64,000 bases of DNA from Paramyrothecium sp. XJ0827 (GCA_020881915.1 JAJFPB010000013.1:434001-498000), one strand, 5' to 3'; counted from the first letter of the stretch, positions 10,346 to 20,427 are shown. Program-made: numbers and translations. Notes: generated from the letters alone by a model not told the origin.

Positions 10346-12346
10346 TCAGGGCACAGAGTCATCGTGGACTTCAGTGCTCCAAAGAAGACGACCGCCTTCT
10401 TCAATCGGGCATGGACTAATTCGGATTGCTTCAAGAAAGTGGCTGTGACTGGCTGAATCTAATGGCTTTGTAAGACCATCTGCTATTTGTTCATGGGTGC
10501 TGATATATTGCACGTCGATGTTTCCGGCTTCAACTTCTTCTCGGATATGATGTTCGACCAATGGAATGTGCTTCGTTCGTTGGTGAAGCTCAGGGTTCCT
10601 GCAAAGTTTCAGAGAACCCTGATTGTCGCCGTTCAGAAGGACTGGTTTGCTGAGAGGGAGTTGTAATTCGGAGAAGAGGCTTCTGATCCAGGCTAATTCT
10701 CTGGCACATTGGGAAAGAGCAGTATACTCGGCCTCAGTGGTTGAGAGAGCCACGGTTTCGTGTCTTTTGGCTCTCCAGGAAACTGTAGATCCTTCCAGTT
10801 GAACTAGCCAGCCGAAAGTTGATCTTCCCGTCGACTTGTCCCTTTTCCAGTCTGAATCGGCCCAAGCAATCACGTTCCAGGCCGTGTTCTTTTTTTCTTT
10901 CTTGACGCCCCCAAGCACCAGACCGTAGTCTCTTGTCTTCTGCAAGTAACGAAGCCCTCTCTTGGCAAGCTGTGTATGAACATGTGAAGGGTTTGCCATG
11001 TACCTTGAAAGGACTGAGAGAAGAAATGCTAGATCGGGTCTGGTTTGTGTCATTCCGTACATAAGAGAACCCGTTTTTGAACTGTAGTCCTCTCGCTCAC
11101 TTGGAGAAGCGGAGTCTGTGTCGTCTCGTGGTAGAAGTGTAGATGGCGCATTTCGCTCCATGGGTGTATTGGTGGGACGGCATTCCTCAAGACCAAATTT
11201 CTCGAGGATTCTCATGAAGTAGGCATCCTGGGAGAGGTATATTAGCCTTGAGTTCCTGTCTCGGGTTATTCTTACTCCAAGAAAATATTTGGCAGGTCCG
11301 AGATCAGTCATTGTGAAGATCTCTCCCAGGCGGGCTTTGTACCCTTGGATTGCTTCCCTATTGCTGCCCATAATAAGAGAGTCATCCACGTATGTGATAA
11401 TAATTATTCCCGTGGTGGGATTATAATATACGGCCGTGTCAGACAATATTTGTCTGAAGCCAAGGGACTCTAAGGCTTTCTTCAATTTCTTCTGCCATTG
11501 CCGAGGGGCCTGCTTGAGCCCATACAGCGATTTAATCAGCTTGCAGATTTTCTCTGTTGAGAAACCTTGTGGGCGGTCTTCTGGGTGTTGATCGAAGTAC
11601 TCAACGAGTCCTTCCGGCATCTCGATGTAGATTTCTTCATCGAGGTCCCCTTCTAGGAAAGCCGTTGAAACGTCCATTTGTTCGATCTCCCAGTCAAGAC
11701 AGGCAGCAACGGTGAGGAGGATTCTCCATGTCGCCATTTTAGCAACAGAGGCAAAGGTCTGGTTATAGTCAAATCCAGGTTGTTGTTCGAAACCTCTGAC
11801 TACCAGCCGGGCCTTGAACTTCTCCAGGCCTCCATCCTCATTCTTCTTGACCTTGAATACCCACTTGACTGTAAGTGGCCTATGGTGAGCTTGGGTTCGG
11901 TCCAATATGCGCCAGGTTCCTTTCGTGAGGAGACTGCGCAGCTCACTGTGTATTGCTCTGAACCAATGCTCCCTATGCGGACCTTGAAGCGCTTCGGTAA
12001 TTGTTTTGGGCTCAATTATCTCCTCTTCTCGAGGATCAGGCAGCGGAACTGATGTCTTTGATGTTGTCGTCTGTTTATGCTGAGGATTATGCACCCCTGC
12101 AGTCTGAAGATTATTCACTTCAGATTGGTATGAACTTAGAGTCTCGGTTTGCTCCATAACAGACAGTGGCCGGCTTGAGATGGGAGCTCCGTTCGTGCGG
12201 AATGTCGGCTCAACATCATGCTCAGTTTCAGTCAGATGTTCTGTTTCTCTGACCTTTTCATAGAATGTGACATGTGCAGAGCGGACCAATTGATGTCCTT
12301 TTCTGCGTGAGGGCACCCAGCAGGTGTATATCTGTGAACCTTCCAT
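10346..12346 (-). CDS. Copia reverse transcriptase / RNase H frame
   Basis: A 666-codon frame counted from the first ATG; it stays open upstream of that ATG. It carries the copia-type RT domain (WVFKVKKNEDG, then a YVDD active site) and an RNase H domain (ADSDWKRD, STTEAEY, DNQGS). Together these copy the element's RNA into DNA. The first residues match the segment that normally joins the integrase C-terminus to RT, so this is the second half of one pol polyprotein. It is separated from the upstream frame by a one-base frame change near 12476-12486. RT and RNase H motifs look intact. Confidence 0.9.
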   Translation of the reverse strand: MEGSQIYTCWVPSRRKGHQLVRSAHVTFYEKVRETEHLTETEHDVEPTFRTNGAPISSRPLSVMEQTETLSSYQSEVNNLQTAGVHNPQHKQTTTSKTSVPLPDPREEEIIEPKTITEALQGPHREHWFRAIHSELRSLLTKGTWRILDRTQAHHRPLTVKWVFKVKKNEDGGLEKFKARLVVRGFEQQPGFDYNQTFASVAKMATWRILLTVAACLDWEIEQMDVSTAFLEGDLDEEIYIEMPEGLVEYFDQHPEDRPQGFSTEKICKLIKSLYGLKQAPRQWQKKLKKALESLGFRQILSDTAVYYNPTTGIIIITYVDDSLIMGSNREAIQGYKARLGEIFTMTDLGPAKYFLGVRITRDRNSRLIYLSQDAYFMRILEKFGLEECRPTNTPMERNAPSTLLPRDDTDSASPSEREDYSSKTGSLMYGMTQTRPDLAFLLSVLSRYMANPSHVHTQLAKRGLRYLQKTRDYGLVLGGVKKEKKNTAWNVIAWADSDWKRDKSTGRSTFGWLVQLEGSTVSWRAKRHETVALSTTEAEYTALSQCARELAWIRSLFSELQLPLSKPVLLNGDNQGSLKLCRNPELHQRTKHIPLVEHHIREEVEAGNIDVQYISTHEQIADGLTKPLDSASHSHFLEAIRISPCPIEEGGRLLWSTEVHDDSVP

Positions 12347-12393
12347 GCATAGGTAGATTCCAGTTTCTCCTCTTGGACCAAATTTAAATGATC

Positions 12394-14748
12394 TTAGTCT
12401 TCTTTCTTGTGGTATTTGGATCGTGACTTGTGAGCCACAGATCCGTTCTCCGGAGAGGTCTGGCTTGTTATCTTGCCCGGGAAGACCTCATTGAGAAAGC
12501 TCTCAAGAGGTGTAAGTCCATCGACTGCCCTGGTGGCTATTACATTTGTCTTGCGCACCATGTCCTCTAGGACTAATGGCCAGAGTTCCATTGGGACTTG
12601 TTCTGATTCGATGGTTGTTCTGACTTTGTCAAATATGATGCGGTTTGACCGTTCAGCAACTCCGTTGAATTCAGGAGTGTATGGTGTCGTCTTGACGATC
12701 CTAACGCCATGTGTCGATTTGAGATTCTTGACAGACGCACCGTAGAGTTCAGAGCCGCCATCCAACTGGATTGTATAAACTTGGATGCCATATTGGGTCC
12801 AGAGTATTGAGATGAGCTGGCCTAGGAACTCCGAAGCCATTGCCTTTCTTGTAAACGTGTAGGCCCATCTCATTCGATGTTTGTCATCGGTGGCAATCAT
12901 TCCCCACTGTTGGCCATTGATGCCCGGAGGACTGACCTTAAAAGTGTCAACGTGGAGGAATCCAGCTTTGGCAGCCCGCTTTCGTTTGTTTCGAGGAGAC
13001 CATCGTAGGGCCTTTGAAACGTCGCAGGCTAGACAGTAACTGAAGGGTTTATGATTGTGGCGATTGCCGCAGAACATCCCTTTGGTAATTTTCGCAGTTT
13101 GCGATACCTGGCATGGATTGACATGGCCGAGTCTTCGGTGCCAGAGGTCGATATCCAGGCATTGATTTGATGAAATGGTGCAATTCCGTGGCTCTGGCTG
13201 GACCTGGTAGACAGCTTGTTTTGAGAGGACGGTTTCTCCAGTACTGACGTAGAGACCATCGCTTCCAATGCAAAGTTGGCCAAAGAGATCTCCTGTCGGA
13301 TCATAGAGATCGTTGCCATCTATCCAGCCGCCATTCTTGTAGAGCTTAAGTCCAGACATGACATTGACTGGAAATTCAGGGATGAACAGGGTGTCCTTGA
13401 GGTGAATTGTGACTTCCTCTTGCCACTTGTTTACATAGGTAACTTTGACTGTTCCTCTACCAGATGGGAAGACTTTTCCACCTCCAGTGAGGAGTACGGT
13501 TCGCGTTGCTGGTCGCAGTTCACTGAAGAGACTCTGGTCATTGCAGATGTGGACCGAAGAGCCAGTGTCGAACAGCCATGCCACGTGTGAGTTAATACTA
13601 TTCAGTGAAACTCTACACGTCTCCATCATCTCGACAGGTTCATCTGCCGCTTCATCTTCAAAGGTCATGAACGACCTTTCGACCGTCATATGGTTCGATT
13701 CTTTCATATGTAGATTCTTGATGTCACCGTGTTGATGATCATATTCCATGAATTCTTTGGCGAGTCGGACTGCCCAATCGGGTCGTTTATCCTTGTGGGC
13801 GAACCAGCAATCATTTTCGTGGTGACCCTTCCTTCTGCAGTTTGTGCAGAGGTGATCCTTATGCTTGTTGATCCGATGACTGGTCTCCTGGGGAGATGTT
13901 TTGGTTCTAGGAGTCCTAGACTTGTTTCTGTGATGACTGCTGGCGTTGTAGTTCCTTGTATTGGAGCCCTTCCTGCCAGTTTTCTTTCCATGGATCCAGT
14001 ATGCAGAGGCGGATCCAGCGTTGTCATCCTCATCCGATGATCGGTTTTCATCAATGAGATCTTGCTGCATTGATCGAATAGTAGGCGGATGCTCGGATCG
14101 AAGAAGAGCCCGTTGCCTAGCCGTCCAATCCGGATACTCGTTCTCGCAGGCAGATAGGTAGACTACCTTTTTGAGAGTGTCTGAGATCGGTTCCTTTTGA
14201 TCCAGCAGAAGCTTGACGAGACGCTCAAACTCAACATTAAAGTGTGGTATTGTCTCATACGAGCTGGTTTTGATCCGAATGAACTGGTACAGGGTTGTCT
14301 GCAAAAGGACTGGACCAGTGCCGACGCAGTAGGCTTGGAGAATGTTGAACATCTCCTGAGGGTCTTCTATCCCGACTAGTTGGCTGAGAGCCTCTCCGGT
14401 ACAGTTGCCTCTGATAGACACGGCAGCTTTTGCTGCTCTGATCTTCTGATCCATAGTCCGTTGCTCCTCCGAAGGATAGTCGCCGAAGACAGCATCTTCA
14501 AGACCACTGATCCTAAGGATGGCCTTCTGGGCCGGTGAATATTGTTCCCAATTGGAGGGACCTCCAAGTTTGAGCTCTTGGGGGAGAAAAAGAGTATTTT
14601 TGTCGGAGCTAGCCACGATGCTGTCATAGCTTGAAGGTGAAGCCTGTTGTTGATCTGAAACACCACATAGCGATGATTCAGATTCAGGCGATACCCTTAT
14701 CGTGCGACGTGTTCGCATGGTAAATCGTGGAACTTGCCGTGTAGGCAT
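12394..14748 (-). CDS. Copia gag-protease-integrase frame
   Basis: A 784-codon frame beginning 79 bp inside the 5' LTR. In order it shows a gag region, a CCHC zinc knuckle (CTNCRRKGHHENDC), an aspartic protease active site (DTGSS), a GAG-pre-integrase HHCC zinc motif (HRRLGH ... YCLAC) and an integrase core with the expected acidic triad (Asp in HVDTF, Asp in QLDGGSE, Glu in GVAERSNR). Gag packages the RNA, protease matures the polyprotein and integrase inserts the copy. The frame ends about 48 bp before the RT ATG. The missing connection is explained by a one-base shift, not by lost sequence. Confidence 0.9.
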   Translation of the reverse strand: MPTRQVPRFTMRTRRTIRVSPESESSLCGVSDQQQASPSSYDSIVASSDKNTLFLPQELKLGGPSNWEQYSPAQKAILRISGLEDAVFGDYPSEEQRTMDQKIRAAKAAVSIRGNCTGEALSQLVGIEDPQEMFNILQAYCVGTGPVLLQTTLYQFIRIKTSSYETIPHFNVEFERLVKLLLDQKEPISDTLKKVVYLSACENEYPDWTARQRALLRSEHPPTIRSMQQDLIDENRSSDEDDNAGSASAYWIHGKKTGRKGSNTRNYNASSHHRNKSRTPRTKTSPQETSHRINKHKDHLCTNCRRKGHHENDCWFAHKDKRPDWAVRLAKEFMEYDHQHGDIKNLHMKESNHMTVERSFMTFEDEAADEPVEMMETCRVSLNSINSHVAWLFDTGSSVHICNDQSLFSELRPATRTVLLTGGGKVFPSGRGTVKVTYVNKWQEEVTIHLKDTLFIPEFPVNVMSGLKLYKNGGWIDGNDLYDPTGDLFGQLCIGSDGLYVSTGETVLSKQAVYQVQPEPRNCTISSNQCLDIDLWHRRLGHVNPCQVSQTAKITKGMFCGNRHNHKPFSYCLACDVSKALRWSPRNKRKRAAKAGFLHVDTFKVSPPGINGQQWGMIATDDKHRMRWAYTFTRKAMASEFLGQLISILWTQYGIQVYTIQLDGGSELYGASVKNLKSTHGVRIVKTTPYTPEFNGVAERSNRIIFDKVRTTIESEQVPMELWPLVLEDMVRKTNVIATRAVDGLTPLESFLNEVFPGKITSQTSPENGSVAHKSRSKYHKKED
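12476..12486 (-). other. Single-base frame change between integrase and RT frames
   Basis: The integrase frame and the RT frame are both open across this point and overlap for about 80 bases. Family-typical residues (KPDLS, then GSQV and IPQERR) continue in the RT frame only. The switch falls at a CCC/GGG run. It could be a mutation, a programmed shift or a base-calling error. Confidence 0.6.
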
Positions 14749-14811
14749 CCTCGCAATAATAAGGTTAAAATTCGGTTCTTTGATTCAGAAGAGAAACCCG
14801 ATGTTTGCCAA

Positions 14812-14826
14812 CCCGGGCTCATAACC
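14812..14826 (-). other. Primer binding site matching the tRNA-iMet anticodon loop
   Basis: Read on the minus strand, the bases next to the 5' LTR are GGTTATGAGCCCGGG. The complement contains GGGCTCATAACC, the conserved anticodon stem-loop of eukaryotic initiator tRNA-Met. This is the arrangement of Drosophila copia, which primes from a 5' half of tRNA-iMet instead of the 3' CCA end. Confidence 0.75.
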
Positions 14827-15045
14827 TGTTGTTCAGATTACGCAGTGGTGCTGAATGCACTTGGATAAAATGTAATTGATGTTATGATGATTGTAATTAT
14901 TCTTGGTTAAGTTGTTCTGATCTCAATGAGATGCCTTCGGACCATTATATATCTGAGTGAACCCATCTAGGACTTTGAACCTTAATCGTAGGACTTGAAC
15001 TTTAATATTGGTCCTTAAGTCACGGGGGACTCAGTTCTTCCAACA
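14827..15045 (-). repeat. 5' LTR of the copia element
   Basis: 219 bp, the same ends and sequence as the other LTR. Transcription of the element would start inside it on the minus strand. Confidence 0.95.
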
Positions 15046-15050
15046 ATCGT
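15046..15050. repeat. Target-site duplication, right copy (ATCGT)
   Basis: Repeats 10102-10106 exactly. The P450 coding frame resumes at 15051. Confidence 0.92.
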
Positions 15051-16111
15051 GGCGAGAGGAGGACCTCGTCGAATATGTACGTCGCTCGAACCATGAGGTA
15101 ACGATTGATTGCTCCTGCTGACATTGATTGCAGCTACTGAATATGTTGATTCTCGGTATGTTTATGGCCTCCCACTCCTGAGGGTGCCGGTGAAGACTCA
15201 CTATACATCTACTTTCGCAGGACATGACACAACGGCTTGTTCGATAATCTGGGCAATTCATGAGCTATCGCGCAGGCCCGAAGAACAAGAAAAGCTCCGG
15301 AAGGAAATTCAGAATGTATCGAACTCTGAACAAGCGTATACATACGCCACGATTGATAAGCTACCTTACCTTCACAATTTTGTCCAAGAGGTCCTTCGTC
15401 TTTACTCTCCTGGTAAGAGAATGAGAAGTCCCGAGCCCCTAGAATAAGACACAATCTTACTCACGTCAACCATCCAAGTGGCATTCGTACCTCGCGAAGC
15501 TTCCGAGGATGTAGAAATTGCTGGTCTTCACATCCCGCGAGGCACGTTGCTTCAACTTTCGCCTACGGTCATCAATCGACATCCGAGCGTTTGGGGCGAG
15601 ACCTCGATGGAGTTCGACTCAAGTCGATGGGAGCATCTTAACGGCCCGATGAGAGATGCCTACGCCTTCCAGACTTTTCATAATGGACCACGGATATGTC
15701 CTGGCAAGCAGCTGGCCGTGATGGAAATCAAGTTGTTCATCGCAGAACTTATCAAAAAGTTCGTAATTCAAGCAATCCATACCGAGGTGGAGATAGCGCA
15801 GCCTACGTTGACATTGAGGCCCAAAAACAAACTGACGGTGCGTCTATTGGACCGCAAGGGGTGACGCTGTACGTATAAGTGGCATATGGGTGGCGGCACA
15901 ATAAAGGGGGTCAATTTGACTGGACCATGTTATGTCTTCTTTGCCAATCGCAAAGGTAACTGCACTTGATAGACTACATATAGCACGCCTATAGACAAAA
16001 CTCTGCAGCTCTAGCAGCCGATTGGGAACCTGGCATCTTGCAGCGTCCTCGTTGATGATAGACGCTTCTGACATTGTCATCGGCGTTGTTTGGGGAGTTA
16101 AATTTGGTTTC

Positions 16112-16882
16112 TTATGTGCCGAAGCAAATCCCGAGCGGCCAGAGTATTGCGGCGAACGTGGCACAAGCAACACTTGCCCAGACAATGGCCAGATAGCTGC
16201 CACTTACTTGGCCGTGACCACCATGCCACTCACTGGATGCATTAATAGCCCCCACCACCAGAATAGCCTGAGCCGTTGCGAGTGATGCAGCGACAGACAT
16301 TATGACAACGATAAACCATGCGACAATCCAAGTAAAACAAGCAGCAAAACGACAGAGAAGGGAGAGAATGCCCATGCCAAGCCCGATGGCTAACGCGACG
16401 AGCGCAAAGACCATAAATAATTGCGTGCATTTGGAAATTTTGACGAAAATGACAAACGCGCCCTTCAGCTCTTTCGGAAGTTGATCCTTGAGTTCGATGT
16501 TGTTACCTAATTCTGGAATTGTGATGTGATTTAGTGAGTGCGTAGCCCAATCAAACTTAGCCTTAGAGCACTGAGGAGCTCCACCGACCAGTGTCCTCCG
16601 GCAGAAGCTGAAGACGTTGACGTCATAGCTTTGGGCAAGCCCGAGATCATCCGCAGTGATGATATGCTTGGGTTCTACCGGAGACCTACCATCAGGATCG
16701 AAAACGTACGACGCAACCTGGCTCAAGTCAATCGGCCTTATGGCCACATTTTCGGTGTCTAGGTGGAACAGGTGGGAGCGGTTGTGGCTAACGCCACTTA
16801 GAGTAGAGACACACAAAAGAGTGAGAGCAGCGATTGTGAGAAGGAAGGGCAAAATCACGAACAAAAGACGTCGAATGCCCAT
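16112..16882 (-). CDS. SUR7/PalI-family four-span membrane protein
   Basis: 256 aa, starting at the ATG at 16882. Membrane segment 1 is near residues 5-27. An extracellular loop of about 130 residues with several Cys follows (for example FSFCRRTLVGGAPQC). Three further membrane segments lie between about residues 150 and 253. This topology, with a Cys-bearing first loop, is that of the fungal SUR7/PalI family, whose members sit in eisosome-associated plasma-membrane patches or sense pH. The C-terminus stops right after the fourth span, without the usual cytoplasmic tail, so a final exon may be missing or the protein is short. Confidence 0.7.
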   Translation of the reverse strand: MGIRRLLFVILPFLLTIAALTLLCVSTLSGVSHNRSHLFHLDTENVAIRPIDLSQVASYVFDPDGRSPVEPKHIITADDLGLAQSYDVNVFSFCRRTLVGGAPQCSKAKFDWATHSLNHITIPELGNNIELKDQLPKELKGAFVIFVKISKCTQLFMVFALVALAIGLGMGILSLLCRFAACFTWIVAWFIVVIMSVAASLATAQAILVVGAINASSEWHGGHGQVSGSYLAIVWASVACATFAAILWPLGICFGT

Positions 16883-18060
16883 TAGACCGTTTGACTCTTG
16901 GATTAGAGTCCGACATCAAGGCGCACTCTCGACGTATTCTTATATGATAAGACAGCGAGCTGTTAAGAGGGCCGTAGTGCCGCAACAGGGTCTCTAAAAT
17001 GGCGAAAACTGCTTCTGCAAAAATGCATGGACATTTGTGCTATCCTACATCCGAAATTGTTACTGTTCCAACTCTTCACATGATTGCTACCCCACAAGTT
17101 ACCGTTCGCATTGATCGATCACCCCTCTGCAGGACTTAATTGAGTCTATTCTTCGGATCCTGGCCGTATCCTCGGGTAACGTGCTGTACGCCCATGTTTT
17201 ATGTGGCTCATCCACTGTAGGTGGTTCGTAGTTTTTATTCTTGTTTTCCTCTGGGCCACGTACGTCTTTTAAAAATTGGATGATCCCTCTCCATGATTGC
17301 CGGCACCATGTCATTGAGTTGAAAACCATCTTTTGAGGAATGTAATTGTACAGCTTTCTATGATTTGCCATGGCACCCCGATACTTTGCAAAGTTGCCTT
17401 GAGAATGGGGGAATTCGATTGCCATGAGGGTGCCCGCGTAATATATGGTTATTGTACGAACCATTGGGTTTTCTACAGCAATTACGGCACTGTTGTTTTG
17501 TGGCTTCTTCTCAGATTTAGGCACGCCTTGCTAGTTGTATCACGGTCACTTTTGCTAAGAACACGTACGGTTAGTCTTAACGGTGTCATCATGCACTTTT
17601 AGCGCGTCGCTTCAAGTGGTCCCATAAACGTAATATTTTGAGTACCCACATAGCCCCCGGAATTTGCTACGCCTTTGGCGCTCTAATGACTGCACAGTAA
17701 TGGGTTCGGGAGCGGGTGTAATACTGTCACATGCAAGCGAGTCAAGTATTAATCGCTCACTCACAACAGTGTGCGTCTATCCGCAGTGGGATCAGTTTCA
17801 CAAGGTATGTTTTGATCCGGGCTGATCAACCCCAACACTCAGCGAACCCAGCGTAACAAAAAGCCCCTAAGCCCATGTCAATCCGAACCAATAGGGAGAG
17901 TATGTACTCTACCAATACCGACATATGTGTCTGACCATGTCGAAGCAATGGCCTCAAGGTCTGAGCATTGCAACGATACATATTGATCCCAGTCTCCGTG
18001 CGCCTTGCCTGCTTCTCCGTAGTTACCATCCACAGTCGACCCAGTCGTACTCTCGGTAAA
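16883..18060. other. Stretch with only weak frames
   Basis: A minus-strand frame at 17099-17524 (141 codons) lacks an ATG at its beginning and resembles nothing I know. The rest shows nothing. Confidence 0.35.
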
Positions 18061-18572
18061 ATGAGTGATGAACGGAATCTAGAGCTAATCAAGCACACAA
18101 TCATGCGTTTTTGGCCAAGTCTCAGCCCCGAGCTACAAAGCAGGCTTGTTGAGTTTGTTTTAGACCTCAAAGAACATCGAAGATTGAGTGTCTTTGAGCA
18201 GGATGGCTTTTCCACCGAGGTAATGAGCTGATTGACGCTTGTGTCATCGTGTCTAATCGTGCCCAGAACTCGGACAGTTGCGGCAACACTCTCGCTCCAC
18301 AGGTCGAGATGCCTGACGAAGGCTATTCGACGCAATTTGAATCGTACCCTTCTTCTGTCAACGAGTCCTGGCTGGACCATTCAACTGATTCGCATTGGGA
18401 GTCTGATACCGAGACTGTGATCGGATCTGACACTCTCTCAATGGCGGAACTTCCCGATCTAGAGGTTCGATCCCTATGGCATAACGAATTTTCATACACT
18501 GATCCTAAGACCCAGGAATGCAACGACGGCGCCACGAATGTTGAGAGTGCTGGACAAGGGATGAAATCATGA
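18061..18572 (+). CDS. Small acidic hypothetical protein (154 aa), two exons
   Basis: Exon 1 is 18061-18219 and exon 2 is 18267-18572. The 47-nt intron joins in phase 0 and has a GTAATG donor and a CCCAG acceptor. Residues 1-50 are likely helical (a VEFVLDLKEHRR segment). The remainder is Ser/Asp/Glu-rich and probably disordered. There is no signal peptide or membrane segment and no recognised family. Support is a clean splice junction and consistent composition, so the call is moderate. Confidence 0.45.
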
Positions 18573-19544
18573 CTGCTTGCCAGCAAACGTATAGATTGGC
18601 AGACACAAGTGATTCGCATACTGTAGTACGAGGCACTCAACTCAATCTGGTGACTACTGGCAGCCTCGGGTCTCTCTCAGTGCTATGTCCATTCTCATGC
18701 AGACCGCTACGGCATGGCAAGTTGATGTCGCTGGTGGAGAAAAGCCAGAGTAATGAGTTTTATCAAGCTAGCAGGACTTCTGTATAGTCAACAAATGTCT
18801 GTTGCGCATGACCTGCAACCATTTAGTATAACCATTTGCGATGACCGGTTCTTAGTAGAGATAGGTACAGCGTGCGCGCGTGATTAGTTTTACCGAGCCG
18901 GCGTCGCAACCATGGCGCGGTTGGGCCTTTCAAGTAACCTGCAGCTGATGAGCATGAATGCCTGTCGAGTACGGGGGTCTGAAGGCTGTGGAGGCATCTT
19001 GTAGGTGGTTTAGGGCGCCCATAAACCCGTCGCGCTTGCTACGCTGGCGACTGCCCGATCCTTGCGATCTTCTAGGTAGGTGAATTTGACGACCTAGAGC
19101 GGGCAGAGTGGATCAAGGTCTCTCTTCGGATGGGGCCCCAAGCCCCGAACAGTGGTTTCAAGGAAATGAACTACAGATGTTTACAATGAAGAAGGCAGCG
19201 AAAGTTTCCGGGGGTATGGTTGCAGCGGATTTTTTCACAGACACGCTTCGAATGGGACAATGTTACGTCTCATAGCAAAGAGAGGCAAGGCCTACGTCCT
19301 GCCTTGGTGTGGTCGGGGTCGCGGTCAGAGGATAAAAGACTTCTTGTGCACACCGAAGCCAGCGCCCAGTCTACAGCTTTTCGTCTCAGTGTTGCATCAT
19401 TATAATAATCCGTTCCCCCCCAAAAAAAAAAAAAAAAAAAAAAAAAAAAGAAGAAGAAAGGCCTTTGATTCTTTTAAATGGCATTTTTTACCGGTACCTC
19501 TGGACTCTAGCTACTTAAACAAGCCTCGAGATCGACCGAACAAG
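18573..19544. other. Intergenic with a poly-A tract
   Basis: Nothing gene-like until 19545. A TACCGGTA palindrome lies at 19489-19496, 49 bp before the next ATG. Confidence 0.4.
19422..19449 (+). repeat. Poly-A tract (28 A), preceded by C7
   Basis: An uninterrupted run of 28 adenines preceded by seven cytosines and followed by GAAGAAG. It could be a retroposed poly-A tail or a slippage-prone microsatellite. I see no target duplication beside it. Confidence 0.85.
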
Positions 19545-19772
19545 ATGCACTGCGGATTTTTTATCACAAGCTCCGACGACGAAAGCCCTCTTGGTGACTT
19601 TGACTCACCGCTTCCCATGTTTGACATGGCAAAGCTCATGGAGAAAACATTCGATTTTGAAGTTGAAGAATCTCAGCTTAAGGAATTTATCTGCGCTCTT
19701 AAGATTAGCCACGAATGTCAAGAAATAAAATTGGACTTAGAGAGTGTGGCACCAGACCTAAGCAAACAGTAA
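19545..19772 (+). CDS. Small acidic hypothetical protein (75 aa)
   Basis: A short frame from the ATG at 19545, rich in Asp, Glu and Leu and possibly helical in its second half. Composition resembles the neighbour at 18061 (acidic, no membrane segment), but no family is recognised. The TACCGGTA element lies 49 bp upstream. It could be real or a chance frame. Confidence 0.35.
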   Translation: MHCGFFITSSDDESPLGDFDSPLPMFDMAKLMEKTFDFEVEESQLKEFICALKISHECQEIKLDLESVAPDLSKQ

Positions 19773-19911
19773 ATGAACAGAGGGTTGGAATCTGGTTTTG
19801 TTATAACACGCTTTTAGATGGTGGGTTCTTAACACTAAGAACACAACACCCTTTTATTGTTATCTTAAAGCTCCTCCCAAGAAACTGGAGAACATACAGC
19901 AAGTCAACTCG

Positions 19912-20172
19912 TTAGCGCGCAAATCTTTGACAGGGAAGTGCGATTGAATGCTCAGGCTTGAAGCCATGCTTTGTGACGAGGAAGTCAGTAAGACGGAGTC
20001 GCTCAGGGCCTGAAGACCCCTCGTCGCCGAAGTAGTCTAGGCTGGTGTAATTACTGGCATTTTCGACGATTTGATACGTAGAGTCGACTAGGAAGCTTTT
20101 TAGATCCGACTGGAAATTCTGAAGATCTTCAGAAGTTGAACACCATACTAGTACGCTGTGTTTGTTGCCCAT
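19912..20172 (-). CDS. Hypothetical protein (86 aa)
   Basis: The first in-frame ATG is at 20172; the open frame itself extends to 20253. It lies downstream of the Cdc25-like gene on the same strand and could be a 3' exon of another model. No motif is recognised. Confidence 0.25.
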   Translation of the reverse strand: MGNKHSVLVWCSTSEDLQNFQSDLKSFLVDSTYQIVENASNYTSLDYFGDEGSSGPERLRLTDFLVTKHGFKPEHSIALPCQRFAR

Positions 20173-20427
20173 GGGTAAAAGAACAACTCTGAAGGATGCG
20201 CCGCGAATATAAAGGATCACAATAACACTCGGATCGGAACAAATACCGATCAATCTCTTGTTCTAGCGCCAAGTGTGGGCGGTTTTAGTACCTTTTTTCC
20301 TAACTCGAGTCTAGTATAGTAAACTTATGTACATGGATGACCACGATTGCTGTAAGTGAAGACTAATCACACCCTTTCCCTTCCTTCAAACTTAGGCCAT
20401 CCTACCTTGAGTAAGCAATTTGCGGTC

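Larger units (their letters stand above)
10107..15045 (-). mobile_element. Full-length Ty1/copia LTR retrotransposon
   Basis: The element is 4,939 bp, oriented on the minus strand and flanked by 219-bp LTRs that appear identical. The LTR ends are TGTTG...CAACA. A 5-bp target duplication ATCGT sits on both sides (10102-10106 and 15046-15050). The order is copia-type: gag, protease and integrase in the first frame, reverse transcriptase and RNase H in the second. A primer binding site adjoins the 5' LTR and a purine-rich tract adjoins the 3' LTR. It sits inside the P450 coding sequence. Identical LTRs point to a very recent insertion. Confidence 0.95.
9059..15864 (+). pseudogene. Cytochrome P450 gene disrupted by a copia insertion
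   Basis: Eight coding segments give one continuous frame of 489 codons once the insertion is ignored: 9059-9172, 9256-9529, 9590-9700, 9762-10106, then 15051-15076, 15134-15155, 15221-15412 and 15479-15864. The split between 10106 and 15051 is the retroelement plus one target-site copy. The other six gaps are introns of 57-83 nt whose phases all agree. Visible P450 features are an N-terminal membrane anchor with a VPGP hinge, the I-helix GHDTT, the ExxR motif (EVLR) and the heme-binding FHNGPRICPG with its Cys ligand. One exon is only 22 nt (15134-15155) but is needed for the I-helix. Apart from the insertion no lesion is seen, so the loss is recent. Fungal P450s of this shape often hydroxylate fatty acids, alkanes or secondary metabolites; the substrate is unknown. 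Confidence 0.88.

Noticed and set aside
17826..18380. 184-codon minus-strand frame
   Set aside because: It overlaps the two-exon plus-strand model at 18061-18572, has low-complexity Ser/Arg/Leu composition and no recognisable motif.
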